In this document: piece by piece, positions 10,453 through 19,060 of the stretch
How positions within the stretch are numbered: position 1 is the first letter of the stretch
How the letters are laid out: every line of letters begins with the position of its first letter
Assembly (NCBI GenBank): GCA_026392015.1
Contig: JAPLCW010000157.1
Location: forward strand, 1-41,515
Source: Candidatus Auribacterota bacterium
GTDB lineage: Bacteria; Auribacterota; Tritonobacteria; UBA1439
DNA: 41,515 nucleotides
Reading direction: 5' to 3'
The notes under the pieces: generated by a model
Databases searched by the model: none
What the model saw: the letters and a program-made list of their open reading frames with translations, nothing else
Told to the model about the DNA's origin: nothing
Program-made: the position numbers and the translations under genes

Positions 10453-11103
10453 ATGAACGTGATCATTATCGGCTGCGGGCGTGTGGGATCCGAATTGGCG
10501 CTCCTCCTCTCCGACTCAGGAGACAATGTCACCGTCATTGACACGAATAAGGCTGCCTTCCAGAGGCTGGGGCGCACCTTTAACGGAGAGAGTGTCGAGG
10601 GCAATGGCTTCGACATGGATCTGCTGCGGAAGTCGGGTGTCGAATCTGCCGATGCGGTGGTAGTGGTAACCAATGGGGACAATACAAATATAATGGCCTA
10701 CCAGGTCGCAAAAAAGATATTTAATGTCCCCAAGGTCATCGCGCGCATTTATGATCCTCGCAGGGCCGAGGTGTATAAACGATTCGGACTTGAGGTGATA
10801 AGCGGCACCACGCTGCTCGCCTCCATGATCAGGGACAAATTGGTTGAGAGCCGTTTTTCGGGTTTCTTCATCGAAACGAGGGGTATGGGGATCATAGAAA
10901 TCAACGTCACGGAACAGTTTGTCGGAAAAACAGTCGGAGAACTGAACATCCCCGGGGAGTTTCTGATTGCCACAATCCTGAAGAAGAACAGTCCCGTTAT
11001 TCCTTCCCCCGCCACCGTGGTACAGCACGGGGATGTACTGATCGGGATTGTCAGGAACGACAGCGTCCAGGGGATCAAGAGCATGTTTGGCATGGAGGAG
11101 TAG
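10453..11103 (+). CDS. trkA: TrkA-type potassium channel regulatory protein (first copy)
   Basis: A 216-residue cytoplasmic regulator with an N-terminal RCK/Rossmann NAD-binding domain (GCGRVGSELALLL near the start; acidic residue after beta-2 in VIDTN) and a C-terminal TrkA_C domain from about residue 135. This is half the size of E. coli TrkA, which carries two such units, and equals the KtrA/single-RCK form. A second copy starts immediately after its stop (TAGATG), so the two probably act together on the TrkH protein encoded downstream. The SD before ATG 10453 is weak. Confidence 0.9.
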   Translation: MNVIIIGCGRVGSELALLLSDSGDNVTVIDTNKAAFQRLGRTFNGESVEGNGFDMDLLRKSGVESADAVVVVTNGDNTNIMAYQVAKKIFNVPKVIARIYDPRRAEVYKRFGLEVISGTTLLASMIRDKLVESRFSGFFIETRGMGIIEINVTEQFVGKTVGELNIPGEFLIATILKKNSPVIPSPATVVQHGDVLIGIVRNDSVQGIKSMFGMEE

Positions 11104-11763
11104 ATGTTCGTCATTATCTGTGGGGGAGGGAAGATCGGCTATTCACTTGCGGAACATCTTATGCGCGAGAAACATAAAGTCGTCATTATTGAAAAGGACA
11201 AGGCCGTATGTGAAAGGGTTTCTCGGGACCTCGACGATGTGATTGTCATCAATGGAGATGCGTGCGAACTGAGATACCTTGAAGAAGCCCAGGCGGCGAA
11301 AGCGCAGGTGGTGGTGGCACTGACCGGTGACGACGAGGATAATCTCGTGATCTGTCAGATCGCAAAAACATGCTACTCCGTTCCCCGGGCGGTTGCCAAA
11401 GTGAACGATCCGAGAAATGAGGAGGCTCTTGCCCGGCTCGGGATCGATGTGCCGATCAACGCGACAAAACTCATTGCCCAGATTGTCGATCAGGAGGTTG
11501 ACCTCGAGGATATCAGCACGTTATTGAAGTTGCGACAGGGGAAGATCTCGATAATCCAGGGGAAGATCTCAAAGCAATCCCCACTGGCAAATTCCCAATT
11601 AAAGGACGTTTCCATGCCGCCGAAGTGCATCATCACCTCTGTATTGAGAGGGGAGGAAATTATCGTCCCCAAGGGTGATACCACTCTGTGCGAAGGCGAC
11701 GATGTGCTTGCAATCACCACCATAGAGAGTGAGAAAGAATTCCGCAAGCTCCTGATGGGATGA
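11104..11763 (+). CDS. trkA: TrkA-type potassium channel regulatory protein (second copy)
   Basis: A 219-residue single-RCK protein. The Rossmann motif GGGKIGYSLAEHL is at residues 6-18, VVIIEKD follows at beta-2, and a TrkA_C domain covers about residues 140-219. The ATG directly abuts the stop codon of the first trkA, indicating translational coupling. The two copies are divergent, not a recent duplication. Two single-unit proteins in tandem could form a heteromeric gating ring equivalent to two-unit TrkA; this is inference. Confidence 0.9.
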   Translation: MFVIICGGGKIGYSLAEHLMREKHKVVIIEKDKAVCERVSRDLDDVIVINGDACELRYLEEAQAAKAQVVVALTGDDEDNLVICQIAKTCYSVPRAVAKVNDPRNEEALARLGIDVPINATKLIAQIVDQEVDLEDISTLLKLRQGKISIIQGKISKQSPLANSQLKDVSMPPKCIITSVLRGEEIIVPKGDTTLCEGDDVLAITTIESEKEFRKLLMG

Positions 11764-11771
11764 TCCTCACG

Positions 11772-11906
11772 ATGAAAACATTCAGAAGCATAGCGACACA
11801 TATCGCAAGCTCCTCATGGGGCATCGTCGTTGAGGGCGTGTATATTGTCCTGTTGCTCCTCCTCTTCTATTCCATCGTTCTCATCTGTAGCGTGCTTATC
11901 CACTGA
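11772..11906 (+). CDS. 44-residue single-pass membrane peptide in the trk cluster
   Basis: ATG 11772 to TGA 11904-11906, lying 8 bases after the second trkA and ending 1 base before the trkH ATG. The product has a short polar N-terminus (MKTFRSIATHIASSS) and then one long hydrophobic segment of about 26 residues (VYIVLLLLLFYSIVLICSVL). A GGGA stretch about 11 bases upstream could serve as a weak SD. Its fit into the operon gap and clean TM profile favour a real gene, possibly a small subunit comparable in role to KdpF of the Kdp system. No homology is claimed. Confidence 0.55.
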   Translation: MKTFRSIATHIASSSWGIVVEGVYIVLLLLLFYSIVLICSVLIH

Positions 11907-11907
11907 T

Positions 11908-13413
11908 ATGATCTCACGACCCTATCCCAACGATTTTAGATTGATCAGTAACCAGATAGGCAAGGTGCTCTGCGGCATTTCTCTTCTTTACTCAATCCCG
12001 TGCGTCACCGCGGTCGCGTGCGGGGAATGGGATCAGATACCGGATTATCTAATTTCATTCAACGCCTGTTTTATTGCGGGACTAATTTTCATCTTCTTCG
12101 GCATAGGAGCGACGGGGCGGATGCGGTGGGTCCACTCAATGGTGGTTGCAGCGTTCTCCTGGTTTATTGCGGATCCACTTTGCGCGATGCCTCACTACCT
12201 CAGTGGGCACTTCGCCTCGTACTTCGATGCGATGTTCGATGTCATGAGCGGCTTCACCACCACGGGGTTGATACTCATCCTCGACCTGGATCACATATCT
12301 CATAGCCTGAATATGTGGCGTCACCTTCTCACCTACGTCGGGGGGCAGGGGATGATCGTCCTCGTCCTCGCATTCCTCGTGAGGGGGACCGCCGGGGCGT
12401 ACATGATGTACGTGGGGGAGGGGAAGGATGAGAAACTGCTCCCCAACGTCATCCATACCACCAGGGCCATCTGGATCATCAGCACCGTGTATCTTTTCCT
12501 GGGGACTGCCGTTTTGCTTTTCGTGCTTGAGTATGAGGGCATTGCATTTCCACGTTCCCTCCTGCACGCGCTGTGGCTCTTCATGGGTGCATGGAGTACG
12601 GGAGGGTTCGCCCCGCAATCGCAGAGTATCCTGTACTACCATAGCGTGTATGTCGAGCTCGTGACCCTCGTTATCATGATTCTGGGGTCGTTTAACTTCG
12701 TTCTGCACTATGCGGTCTGGTCCGGGAACCCCAGGGAGATGTTCAAAAACATCGAGATACGGGCATTCACGGTAACGGCGTCCCTCACCTTCGCAATTCT
12801 CGCGTGCGCGCTCATCAGATCGGGCGTGTACGCCGATCTGGTTACGGTTCTCAGGAGAGGCTCCTATCTCCTGATATCCGGGCATACCACCACAGGCTAC
12901 ATGCAGGTGTATGCGAATCAGATTATTCAGGATTGGGGAGAACTGGCGACGGTTGCCATCATCGTCGCAATGGCGTTTGGTGCGAGCGCCTGCTCGACAG
13001 GAGGCGGATTCAAAGGGTTGAGAACGGGGATTGTCGCGAAGGGTCTGTACCATGAGATCAAGAGAATCATGTTGTCCGAGGATGCGTATTTTCTTACAAA
13101 ATTTCACCACATAAAGGATATTATCCTCACCGAAACGCATGTGAAGATGGCGGGGCTCATCATCATCTGCTATGTGGCGATACACCTGATCGGGGCGTTG
13201 ATCGGATCATTATTCGGATATCCGTTTGTGAATGCTTTGTTCGAATGCGTGTCGGCGGGCAGCAATACGGGATTATCCTGCGGGGTTACGGCCCCCGCCA
13301 TGCCGGCGCTACTCAAGGGGTACTACATATTTGCGATGTGGGCGGGGAGGCTCGAATTCATTTCCCTGTTCGGACTTATCGCGTTCGGGATTTCTATCCT
13401 CAGGGGGAAATAG
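11908..13413 (+). CDS. trkH: Trk-type potassium uptake membrane subunit TrkH
   Basis: Potassium-translocating membrane subunit gated by the RCK proteins. ATG 11908 is preferred, giving 501 residues; a longer frame from 11830 would overlap the 44-residue ORF and adds a non-conserved stretch. Four pore-loop filter regions are visible: MSGFTTTGLIL, GAWSTGGFAPQ, SGHTTTGYMQVY and SAGSNTGLSCG. Roughly ten hydrophobic segments surround them. A conserved Arg/Lys-rich loop follows GGGFKGLRTGIV. Length and motifs fit the TrkH/KtrB superfamily. Confidence 0.93.
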   Translation: MISRPYPNDFRLISNQIGKVLCGISLLYSIPCVTAVACGEWDQIPDYLISFNACFIAGLIFIFFGIGATGRMRWVHSMVVAAFSWFIADPLCAMPHYLSGHFASYFDAMFDVMSGFTTTGLILILDLDHISHSLNMWRHLLTYVGGQGMIVLVLAFLVRGTAGAYMMYVGEGKDEKLLPNVIHTTRAIWIISTVYLFLGTAVLLFVLEYEGIAFPRSLLHALWLFMGAWSTGGFAPQSQSILYYHSVYVELVTLVIMILGSFNFVLHYAVWSGNPREMFKNIEIRAFTVTASLTFAILACALIRSGVYADLVTVLRRGSYLLISGHTTTGYMQVYANQIIQDWGELATVAIIVAMAFGASACSTGGGFKGLRTGIVAKGLYHEIKRIMLSEDAYFLTKFHHIKDIILTETHVKMAGLIIICYVAIHLIGALIGSLFGYPFVNALFECVSAGSNTGLSCGVTAPAMPALLKGYYIFAMWAGRLEFISLFGLIAFGISILRGK

Positions 13414-13417
13414 CGCC

Positions 13418-13945
13418 ATGATCACCCGGGTTTGCATACTAATTGCAGCAGCGTTCCTGGCTTCGTCCAGGCTCTCCGCGGCGGCGCCAGAGGATGAGGC
13501 AGTCGCTGTTGATACGCTCATCGCGCAAGCCCGGAATTACGACGGCAAGGAAGTGGTCATCGTCGGTGAACTGGTGGGCGATATCATGGCACGGAAAGAA
13601 GGGTGCTGGCTTAACATTCTCGGGAAAAATGGAGTGGCGATCGGAGTCATGGCTGACAGGAACAGCATCCGCGATGTTTCCATCGCCGGCGATTATTCCC
13701 ATCACGGTGATTATCTGAGGGTGAAGGGTACGATGTACCGTTTCGCTGCAAATCTTGGCGGCGAGACATGCATCATAGCAAAGGAAGTAACTACTATTCG
13801 GAAGGGATATCCGGTAGCGCACTCGCTGTCATGGAAAAGGCTTGCGGCGGGTATCGTGTTGACAGGGGCTTCCATTATCTTCGGGATCATCGTGAGGATC
13901 CAGGCGGGTTCAACTGCAGTAGGAGGGGGGAATGTTCCCCGATAG
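13418..13945 (+). CDS. Secreted/anchored OB-fold-like protein
   Basis: The ATG at 13418, 4 bases after the trkH stop and preceded by AGGGGGAA, gives 175 residues. A signal peptide is clear (MITRVCILIAAAFLASSRLSAAA). The mature part has the alternating beta pattern of a small OB-type domain: LIAQARNYDGKEVVIVGELVG, then GCWLNILGKNGVAIGV, then YLRVKGTMYRF. A C-terminal TM (LAAGIVLTGASIIFGIIV) would anchor it with the domain outside the membrane. Such domains often bind nucleic acids or oligosaccharides, but the ligand here is unknown. It may be co-transcribed with trkH. Confidence 0.7.
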   Translation: MITRVCILIAAAFLASSRLSAAAPEDEAVAVDTLIAQARNYDGKEVVIVGELVGDIMARKEGCWLNILGKNGVAIGVMADRNSIRDVSIAGDYSHHGDYLRVKGTMYRFAANLGGETCIIAKEVTTIRKGYPVAHSLSWKRLAAGIVLTGASIIFGIIVRIQAGSTAVGGGNVPR

Positions 13946-14038
13946 CCCCTATGTGAGGCACTCATAATCCATTTTACCGGTCTACGTGAGTATCGCCGTC
14001 CCGGCAATATCGGACCAGGAACGGAGGGAGGTGTCATT

Positions 14039-14251
14039 ATGAAGATAGTTTCAATTGTGTTACTGCTTCTGCTTGTCGCTCTCTTTGTAAAGTTTGCGTA
14101 CGCGGAGGCAAAACAGGGAGATATCGGCAAGCAGTTGGGCGATATCAGCGCCAAACTGGATACACTGGTGACCAACCAGGCTAAACTTGACAAAATTCTC
14201 GAGAACCAAGAGACAATGATGCAGATGCTGAGAATTATCCGTCAGCGTTAG
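14039..14251 (+). CDS. 70-residue secreted or anchored coiled-coil peptide
   Basis: ATG 14039 has a good SD (GGAGGGAGG about 8 bases upstream). The N-terminus is a signal peptide or signal anchor (VSIVLLLLLVALFVKFAYAEA). It is followed by a short amphipathic region with regular Leu/Ile spacing (IGKQLGDISAKLDTLVTNQ) that looks like a coiled coil. No family is recognised. It lies between the OB-like protein and the rhomboid gene on the same strand. Confidence 0.65.
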   Translation: MKIVSIVLLLLLVALFVKFAYAEAKQGDIGKQLGDISAKLDTLVTNQAKLDKILENQETMMQMLRIIRQR

Positions 14252-14265
14252 AATCGTATACGCGC

Positions 14266-15039
14266 ATGCCTACTCCCACGTACAGATATTCTGATCCGGG
14301 CGTACAGCTCGCCATAGGACCGCCTCTGAGTCCCGCGGTCAAGTGGCTGCTGGCGGTTATTGGCGGCTGTTTTGTGCTTCAGAACCTTGCCGGCGACCGC
14401 CTCGTCTGGTTCCTGGGGCTCATTCCGGGGGTCGCCCTGTCCCATGGATACGTGTGGCAATTCGTAACCTATATCTTTCTCCACGCAGGTGTTGCACACC
14501 TATTTTTTAACATGCTCGCTCTTTGGATGTTCGGCTGCGATGTGGAGAGGGCAATGGGTTCGCGTCGTTTCCTTTCCCTCTTTTTCTCCTCGGGCATCGG
14601 TGCGGGCGTGTGCTCCTACCTGTTCTATCCCTCATTCACTGTTATCATGGGGGCATCCGGTGCCATCTTCGGATTGATCGTGGCGTTTGCCATGCTCTTT
14701 CCCGAGAGGGTAGTGACGCTGCTCCTCTTCTTCGTGCTCCCGGTCAGCATGAAGGCAAAATACCTCGCGTTTATATTTGCGGGTATTGAACTTCTATTTG
14801 TGATCGGGCATGGGGGGGGCGACACAGTTGCGCATTTCGCGCATCTGGGAGGGGCGCTCTTCGGCTATGCGTATATGAAGTGGTGGAGGTCATCGCAGTG
14901 GCAACCCCGACCACGAAAAAGCGGCGGCAAACTGGGGGACCGGGTTGACCTCATTCTCGATAAGGTGCTGCGCGGCGGCATCTCCAGTCTCAGCGAAGAG
15001 GAGAGGGAGTTGTTAAGGAATGCGGCGAAGAGAATGTAG
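14266..15039 (+). CDS. Rhomboid-family intramembrane serine protease
   Basis: A 257-residue membrane protease. The catalytic serine is in GASGAIFG (Ser131) and its partner histidine in AHFAHLGG (His193). The HAGVAHLFFNMLALW segment (residues 73-87) is the conserved loop and TM2 start. Six or so TM segments end near residue 205 and are followed by a short cytoplasmic helical tail (ILDKVLRGGISSLSEEERE), a common C-terminal addition in bacterial rhomboids. Substrates are unknown. It begins 14 bases after the 70-residue ORF, probably in one transcript. Confidence 0.93.
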   Translation: MPTPTYRYSDPGVQLAIGPPLSPAVKWLLAVIGGCFVLQNLAGDRLVWFLGLIPGVALSHGYVWQFVTYIFLHAGVAHLFFNMLALWMFGCDVERAMGSRRFLSLFFSSGIGAGVCSYLFYPSFTVIMGASGAIFGLIVAFAMLFPERVVTLLLFFVLPVSMKAKYLAFIFAGIELLFVIGHGGGDTVAHFAHLGGALFGYAYMKWWRSSQWQPRPRKSGGKLGDRVDLILDKVLRGGISSLSEEERELLRNAAKRM

Positions 15040-15181
15040 GGCACGGGGAAAAATTCAAAATTCAATATTCAAAAGAACCGAAAAATCCCAAACTAATTGC
15101 CCGCTGATAAATGGGTTGGAAATACCGAGAACAATGAATTCGTTGAAATATCCGCAGAGTTATCATCGGTTTAATGTGTTC

Positions 15182-15350
15182 AACCGCGGATTTCGCAGAT
15201 TGGGCGGATTAAAAAGGAGAATACGATATCAGAAGCACGGATAAACACGGATGGGCACGGCAGTTTGAAGTGAGAGGAGGTGGTTTCCAACTTTTGACAT
15301 CAGGCTTTCTGCTGCCGTTTGAATCCGCGTAATCTGCAAAATCCGCGGTT
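15182..15350. repeat. 33-bp-arm word inverted repeat in the gap after the rhomboid gene
   Basis: Arm 15182-15214 and the reverse complement of 15318-15350 agree over 33 bases with about five mismatches; both begin AACCGCGGATTT. The word is a CGCGGATT/GCAGATT alternation. The rest of the 417-base gap (15040-15456) holds AAATTCAAAATTC-type words at about 15050-15075 and an isolated ACGGATAAACACGG word near 15236. I see no gene there. Confidence 0.85.
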
Positions 15351-15456
15351 AAAACGTATACAGTTTGTTAAGTGTCTTTAGTATTCTCAGAGTTCAAGAG
15401 TTGGAGTCTATTTTGAGCTTTGAATCATGAAGTTCTGATTCTCTCGGGAGGCACGT

Positions 15457-16068
15457 ATGATCGAGGGCATTCACTGGTTGGGGCATGCAAGTTTCAGATT
15501 GGAAGGGGAGCAAATCGTCTACATCGATCCGTATAAAATAAAGGGCGGACCATGCGCAGACATCATCCTTGTGTCACACAGCCATTATGACCACTGCTCG
15601 CTGTCCGCGATCGAGCGTATCCGGAAGAAGGACACGGTGATTGTCACGTCTGCGGCGTGCGCGGGAAAAATGAGGGGCGATGTTCTCACCATTCAGGCCG
15701 GCCAGACACTGCTCGTGAAGGGCATCGCCATCGAAGCTACGCCTGCGTACAACATAAAGAAGCCGTATCACCCCCGTTCCGAGGGAGGGCTCGGCTTTGT
15801 TGTTACACTCAATGGCAAAAGGATTTATTTTGCCGGTGATACAGACCGGATTCCTGAAATGGCGATGATCAAGGCCGACGTCGCGCTATTACCGGTGAGC
15901 GGCACCTACGTGATGACCGCCGATGAAGCGGCTGAGGCAGTGCGAATGATAAGGCCGGGTGCTGCAATCCCGATGCACTACGGGACGATTGTCGGATCCA
16001 GGAGCGATGCGCTTCGATTGAAGGAACTGGCGGGAATTCCAGTGGAGATACTGGAACAGGAGGTATGA
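15457..16068 (+). CDS. Metallo-beta-lactamase-fold hydrolase (UlaG/UPF0173-like)
   Basis: A 203-residue protein starting MIEGIHWLGHASFRLEGEQIVYIDP, the classic beginning of UlaG-like/UPF0173 metal-dependent hydrolases. The metal motif HSHYDH is at residues 41-46, and later ligands are present in AGDTD and MHYGT. The reaction is unknown: relatives include a lactonase, and many are uncharacterised. The SD GGGAGG precedes ATG 15457. The lipid-kinase gene starts 4 bases after its stop, so the pair is likely co-transcribed. Confidence 0.9.
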   Translation: MIEGIHWLGHASFRLEGEQIVYIDPYKIKGGPCADIILVSHSHYDHCSLSAIERIRKKDTVIVTSAACAGKMRGDVLTIQAGQTLLVKGIAIEATPAYNIKKPYHPRSEGGLGFVVTLNGKRIYFAGDTDRIPEMAMIKADVALLPVSGTYVMTADEAAEAVRMIRPGAAIPMHYGTIVGSRSDALRLKELAGIPVEILEQEV

Positions 16069-16072
16069 AGTC

Positions 16073-16957
16073 GTGGTGAGAGCGAGACTCATTGTGAACC
16101 CCGACTCCCGGCACGCCCTGGGAGCACGGCGGTTAAGCAAGATTGAGCAATTCCTTTCCGGGAATGGCATATCCGTCGAAACCTGTCATGCAGCGAAGCG
16201 CGGTGAGGCGCGCAAATTCGCGGCAGAGGCGTCAGCGAGCGGCTTATTCCAGACAGTCATCTGCGCGGGTGGGGATGGGACGATTCACGAGGTGATCAAC
16301 GGGATGATCGGGACAGATCTCACTCTAGGGATACTCCCCACCGGGACGGGCAACGTTCTCGCGTGGGAACTGGGAATCCCCCGTAATCCTCTGGATGCCA
16401 GCGAGGTCATTGTCAGGGGCCGGATAAGGGAGATTGATCTCGCACGGTCTTCCGAGGGCGGCTATTTCTCCTGCATGGCCGGAGTGGGTATTGACGCCCA
16501 GGCAGTCAACGAACTCAACCTCTCAATGAAGGAGATGCTCGGGGCCATGGCATACGCGGTCAGCGGGTTCCGCACCGTGCTCCATTATATACTCCCTGAG
16601 ATATCCATCGAGATCGACGGCGTTACGCCCCCGATCAAAGGATATGCGGTGGTGGTCTGTAACTCCCGTCACTATGGAGGGAGGTTCATGCTCTGTCCGG
16701 GAGCACTCATCGACGACGGTTCGCTCGATATCTGTATCCTGCGTGAGCGCACAAAACACTCGCTGATCTGGTGCGGCATGGCAATTCTTCTGAATATCCC
16801 CCGCATCACGCATGGCATTTCGTTTTACTGCGGGAAGACCGTGCGCATAAGTTCTCCCCAACCTGTTCTCGTCCAGATGGATGGAGATGTTATTGGAGTG
16901 ACCCCGATCGAGTTTTCGATAGTCCCCAAAGCGCTCAAGGTCATGGTTCCCGCATGA
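16073..16957 (+). CDS. Diacylglycerol kinase-family lipid kinase (YegS/DgkB-like)
   Basis: A 294-residue cytosolic or peripheral kinase of the DAGK-catalytic family. The ATP-binding GGDGT is at residues 66-70, followed by EVINGM and LPTGTGNVLAWELGIP. The C-terminal domain contains YGGRFMLCPGALIDDGSLD, as usual in YegS-like enzymes. The start is GTG 16073 (another GTG follows at 16076) with GGAGG 10 bases upstream. It probably phosphorylates a lipid such as diacylglycerol or undecaprenol; the substrate cannot be read from the sequence. Confidence 0.9.
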   Translation: MVRARLIVNPDSRHALGARRLSKIEQFLSGNGISVETCHAAKRGEARKFAAEASASGLFQTVICAGGDGTIHEVINGMIGTDLTLGILPTGTGNVLAWELGIPRNPLDASEVIVRGRIREIDLARSSEGGYFSCMAGVGIDAQAVNELNLSMKEMLGAMAYAVSGFRTVLHYILPEISIEIDGVTPPIKGYAVVVCNSRHYGGRFMLCPGALIDDGSLDICILRERTKHSLIWCGMAILLNIPRITHGISFYCGKTVRISSPQPVLVQMDGDVIGVTPIEFSIVPKALKVMVPA

Positions 16958-17090
16958 AATATGTGATTGTCTTCTCCACGGTCTCATTCGCTCCATGCAC
17001 GGCATGGTACAATATCACGCATATGCACCGTTCTCGCTAATGAGGGCAGTGTCAAAATTTACAGTCGAGGCGCTGCCTGGCACATAACGT

Positions 17091-17121
17091 GGTTACAGTT
17101 ATTTCCCGGTTACAATTATTT
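17091..17121 (+). promoter_or_regulatory. Direct repeats upstream of the glgE promoter (possible operator)
   Basis: GGTTACAGTTATTT (17091-17104) and GGTTACAATTATTT (17108-17121) agree at 13 of 14 positions with a 17-base period. They end 3 bases before the putative -35 box. Tandem sites in this position could bind an activator. No regulator is identified. Confidence 0.45.
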
Positions 17122-17124
17122 TCC

Positions 17125-17153
17125 TTGAGAAACCATATTCTTTTCACTAAAAT
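17125..17153 (+). promoter_or_regulatory. Sigma-70-type promoter for the glycogen cluster
   Basis: TTGAGA (17125-17130) and TAAAAT (17148-17153) with a 17-base spacer, about 35 bases before the glgE ATG. This is the best promoter match in the gap 16958-17188. Confidence 0.55.
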
Positions 17154-17188
17154 GTAAGACTTTGAAGCGGAGAGGGGAGTCATTTTGT

Positions 17189-18943
17189 ATGCGAAGTGAA
17201 ATACGAAGTGAAATATTTATCAAAAATGTATACCCGGAGATAGAAGGTGGGCGCTTTCCCGTCAAGCGGGAAGTGGACAGGAGCTTCCGGGTTACGGCGG
17301 ATATTTACAGCACGGAGCCGCTTGAGGTTTGTCTCCTCTATAGAAAGAAGAATCCTGAATCCTCCCCCTGGTATAGAGTTCCAATGATACAAGAAGGGGC
17401 GGTTCGCTGGTCGGGGGACTTCCCGCTGAAAGACATGCTGGGGTGGTGCCAATATACAATAGAAGCAAACTTGAAAACCGATAAAAACAGAAAGACTATC
17501 TATACGCACGTGCTCGAGATCAGGGTGGAGCCCGTCAGCGCCAGGTTCGCCGCATGGTACGAAATGTTCCACCGGTCGCAGGGAAGGGCGCCCGGTAAAA
17601 GCGCAACCTTCGACGACATGATTGCCAGGCTCTCCGATATAAAGAGAATGGGGTTTGACGTTATCTATCTGCCCCCCATTCACCCCATTGGAAGGACGAA
17701 CCGTAAAGGCCCTGACAACAGCCTCAAGGCGGGTCAAAATGACCCCGGCAGCCCCTGGTCTGTGGGTAATGAATCCGGAGGGCATAAGGCCATCAATCCC
17801 GAACTTGGCACCCTCGACGATTTCAGACGATTTGTTCAGGCGTGCAGGGAGATGGACATGGAAGTATCCCTGGATTTCACTACAAACTGCTCGCCCGACC
17901 ATCCATGGATCAAAGAGCACCCCGACTGGTTCTTCCGTAATCCGGACGGGTCCATCAGATACGCCGAAAATCCCCCTAAAAAATACGAGGATGTATGCCC
18001 CCTGAACCTCATGCCGGAGGACAGAGAGGAACAGTGGAATGAGATCAAGGGCATCCTCACTTTCTGGCTGGACCAGGGGGTAACAGCCTTCCGAATCGAC
18101 AACCCGCACACGAAGCCTCAGGAGTTCTGGGAATGGATCATCAGGGAGGTGACTAAGGATTATCCTGGAACCATTTTCCTCTCCGAAGCTTTCACGGATT
18201 ATGATAAACTTGAATCTCTTTCCAAACTTGGCTTCTCCCAGTCTTATACATACTTCACATGGCGAAATACCAAGAACGAGCTCATCGAATACCTGTTGAA
18301 ACTCACGAACAGCTACCTTAAGGAATTCCTGCGCCCTAACTTCTTCGTCAACACGCCGGACATCCACCCCCCCATACTCTTCACCGGAGGCAGGTCCGCT
18401 TTCAAGATGCGCATCGCCCTCGCTGCCACATCCTCATCGCTTTACGGCATGTACAACGGTTATGAGATTCTGGAAAATGACAAGCTTCCCTATAAGGATG
18501 AGCTCAGGAATTCAGAAAAGTACGAGTATAAGGTGCGCGACTGGGATGCTCCGGGGAACATCAAGGGCTATATTGCACGATTGAATCATATCCGAAGAGA
18601 GAATCCTGCCCTGCGCTATACCGATAATCTTCGCATCTATAACTCAACCGATGATTCGGTTCTCTTTTACGGGAAGACATCGCAAGATGGCAAGAACGCA
18701 ATCTTCGTGGCGATTAACCTCGATCCGTTCAGGTCTGCGACGAGCAGGGTCACCGTGCCGGTTGAAGAGTTCGGCATTTCATCCGACGAAGAGTATGAGG
18801 TCAGAGAGCTTATCACTGATACCCTCCATAGATGGAGGGGAAGGGAAAACCATATAACGCTCGATCCCAATAAAGAGCCGGCGGGCATCTTCCGCTATGA
18901 GAAGAGACCATTGACCCTGCAGCCGAGCTCAAAGACAAAATAG
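17189..18943 (+). CDS. glgE: Alpha-1,4-glucan:maltose-1-phosphate maltosyltransferase GlgE
   Basis: Transfers maltosyl units from alpha-maltose-1-phosphate to the non-reducing end of alpha-1,4-glucan. ATG 17189 has AGGGGAG 9 bases upstream and gives 584 residues, shorter than the usual 650-700. The N-terminal domain opens with the GlgE pattern (IKNVYPEIEGGRFPVKREV). The GH13 barrel has PPIHPIGRTNRKG, NCSPDHPWIKEHPDW and YAENPPKKYED. The predicted nucleophile is Asp304 in FRIDNPHTKP, the acid/base Glu333 in LSEAFT, and the third carboxylate Asp391 in VNTPDIHPP. SQSYTYFTWRNTK is diagnostic of GlgE among GH13 enzymes. A glgM gene follows, so donor synthesis and use are encoded together. Confidence 0.93.
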   Translation: MRSEIRSEIFIKNVYPEIEGGRFPVKREVDRSFRVTADIYSTEPLEVCLLYRKKNPESSPWYRVPMIQEGAVRWSGDFPLKDMLGWCQYTIEANLKTDKNRKTIYTHVLEIRVEPVSARFAAWYEMFHRSQGRAPGKSATFDDMIARLSDIKRMGFDVIYLPPIHPIGRTNRKGPDNSLKAGQNDPGSPWSVGNESGGHKAINPELGTLDDFRRFVQACREMDMEVSLDFTTNCSPDHPWIKEHPDWFFRNPDGSIRYAENPPKKYEDVCPLNLMPEDREEQWNEIKGILTFWLDQGVTAFRIDNPHTKPQEFWEWIIREVTKDYPGTIFLSEAFTDYDKLESLSKLGFSQSYTYFTWRNTKNELIEYLLKLTNSYLKEFLRPNFFVNTPDIHPPILFTGGRSAFKMRIALAATSSSLYGMYNGYEILENDKLPYKDELRNSEKYEYKVRDWDAPGNIKGYIARLNHIRRENPALRYTDNLRIYNSTDDSVLFYGKTSQDGKNAIFVAINLDPFRSATSRVTVPVEEFGISSDEEYEVRELITDTLHRWRGRENHITLDPNKEPAGIFRYEKRPLTLQPSSKTK

Positions 18944-18980
18944 GTTCTTATAGAATAACTTCTTCTCATTTTGCATAGAA

Positions 18981-19024
18981 GTTTGGGATTTGGGATTTTG
19001 GATTTGGTTGCGGCCGTAGGCCGC
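18981..19024 (+). repeat. TTTGGGATT words plus GCGGCC-GTA-GGCCGC hairpin before glgM
   Basis: 18981-19007 is a run of TTTGGGATT-type words. A perfect 6-bp hairpin follows (GCGGCC 19010-19015, loop GTA, GGCCGC 19019-19024). A later GCGGC (about 19044-19048) could pair with GCCGC instead, giving two exclusive structures just ahead of the SD of glgM. Related hairpins lie at 23271-23285 and 32582-32596. Confidence 0.5.
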
Positions 19025-19060
19025 CCCAGACTGTTACGCTGCGGCTAAAAAGGAGGGGAG

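Noticed and set aside
10090..10460. Possible CRISPR because of repeated short strings
   Set aside because: The strings are near-tandem words and hairpins without regular spacers of constant length.
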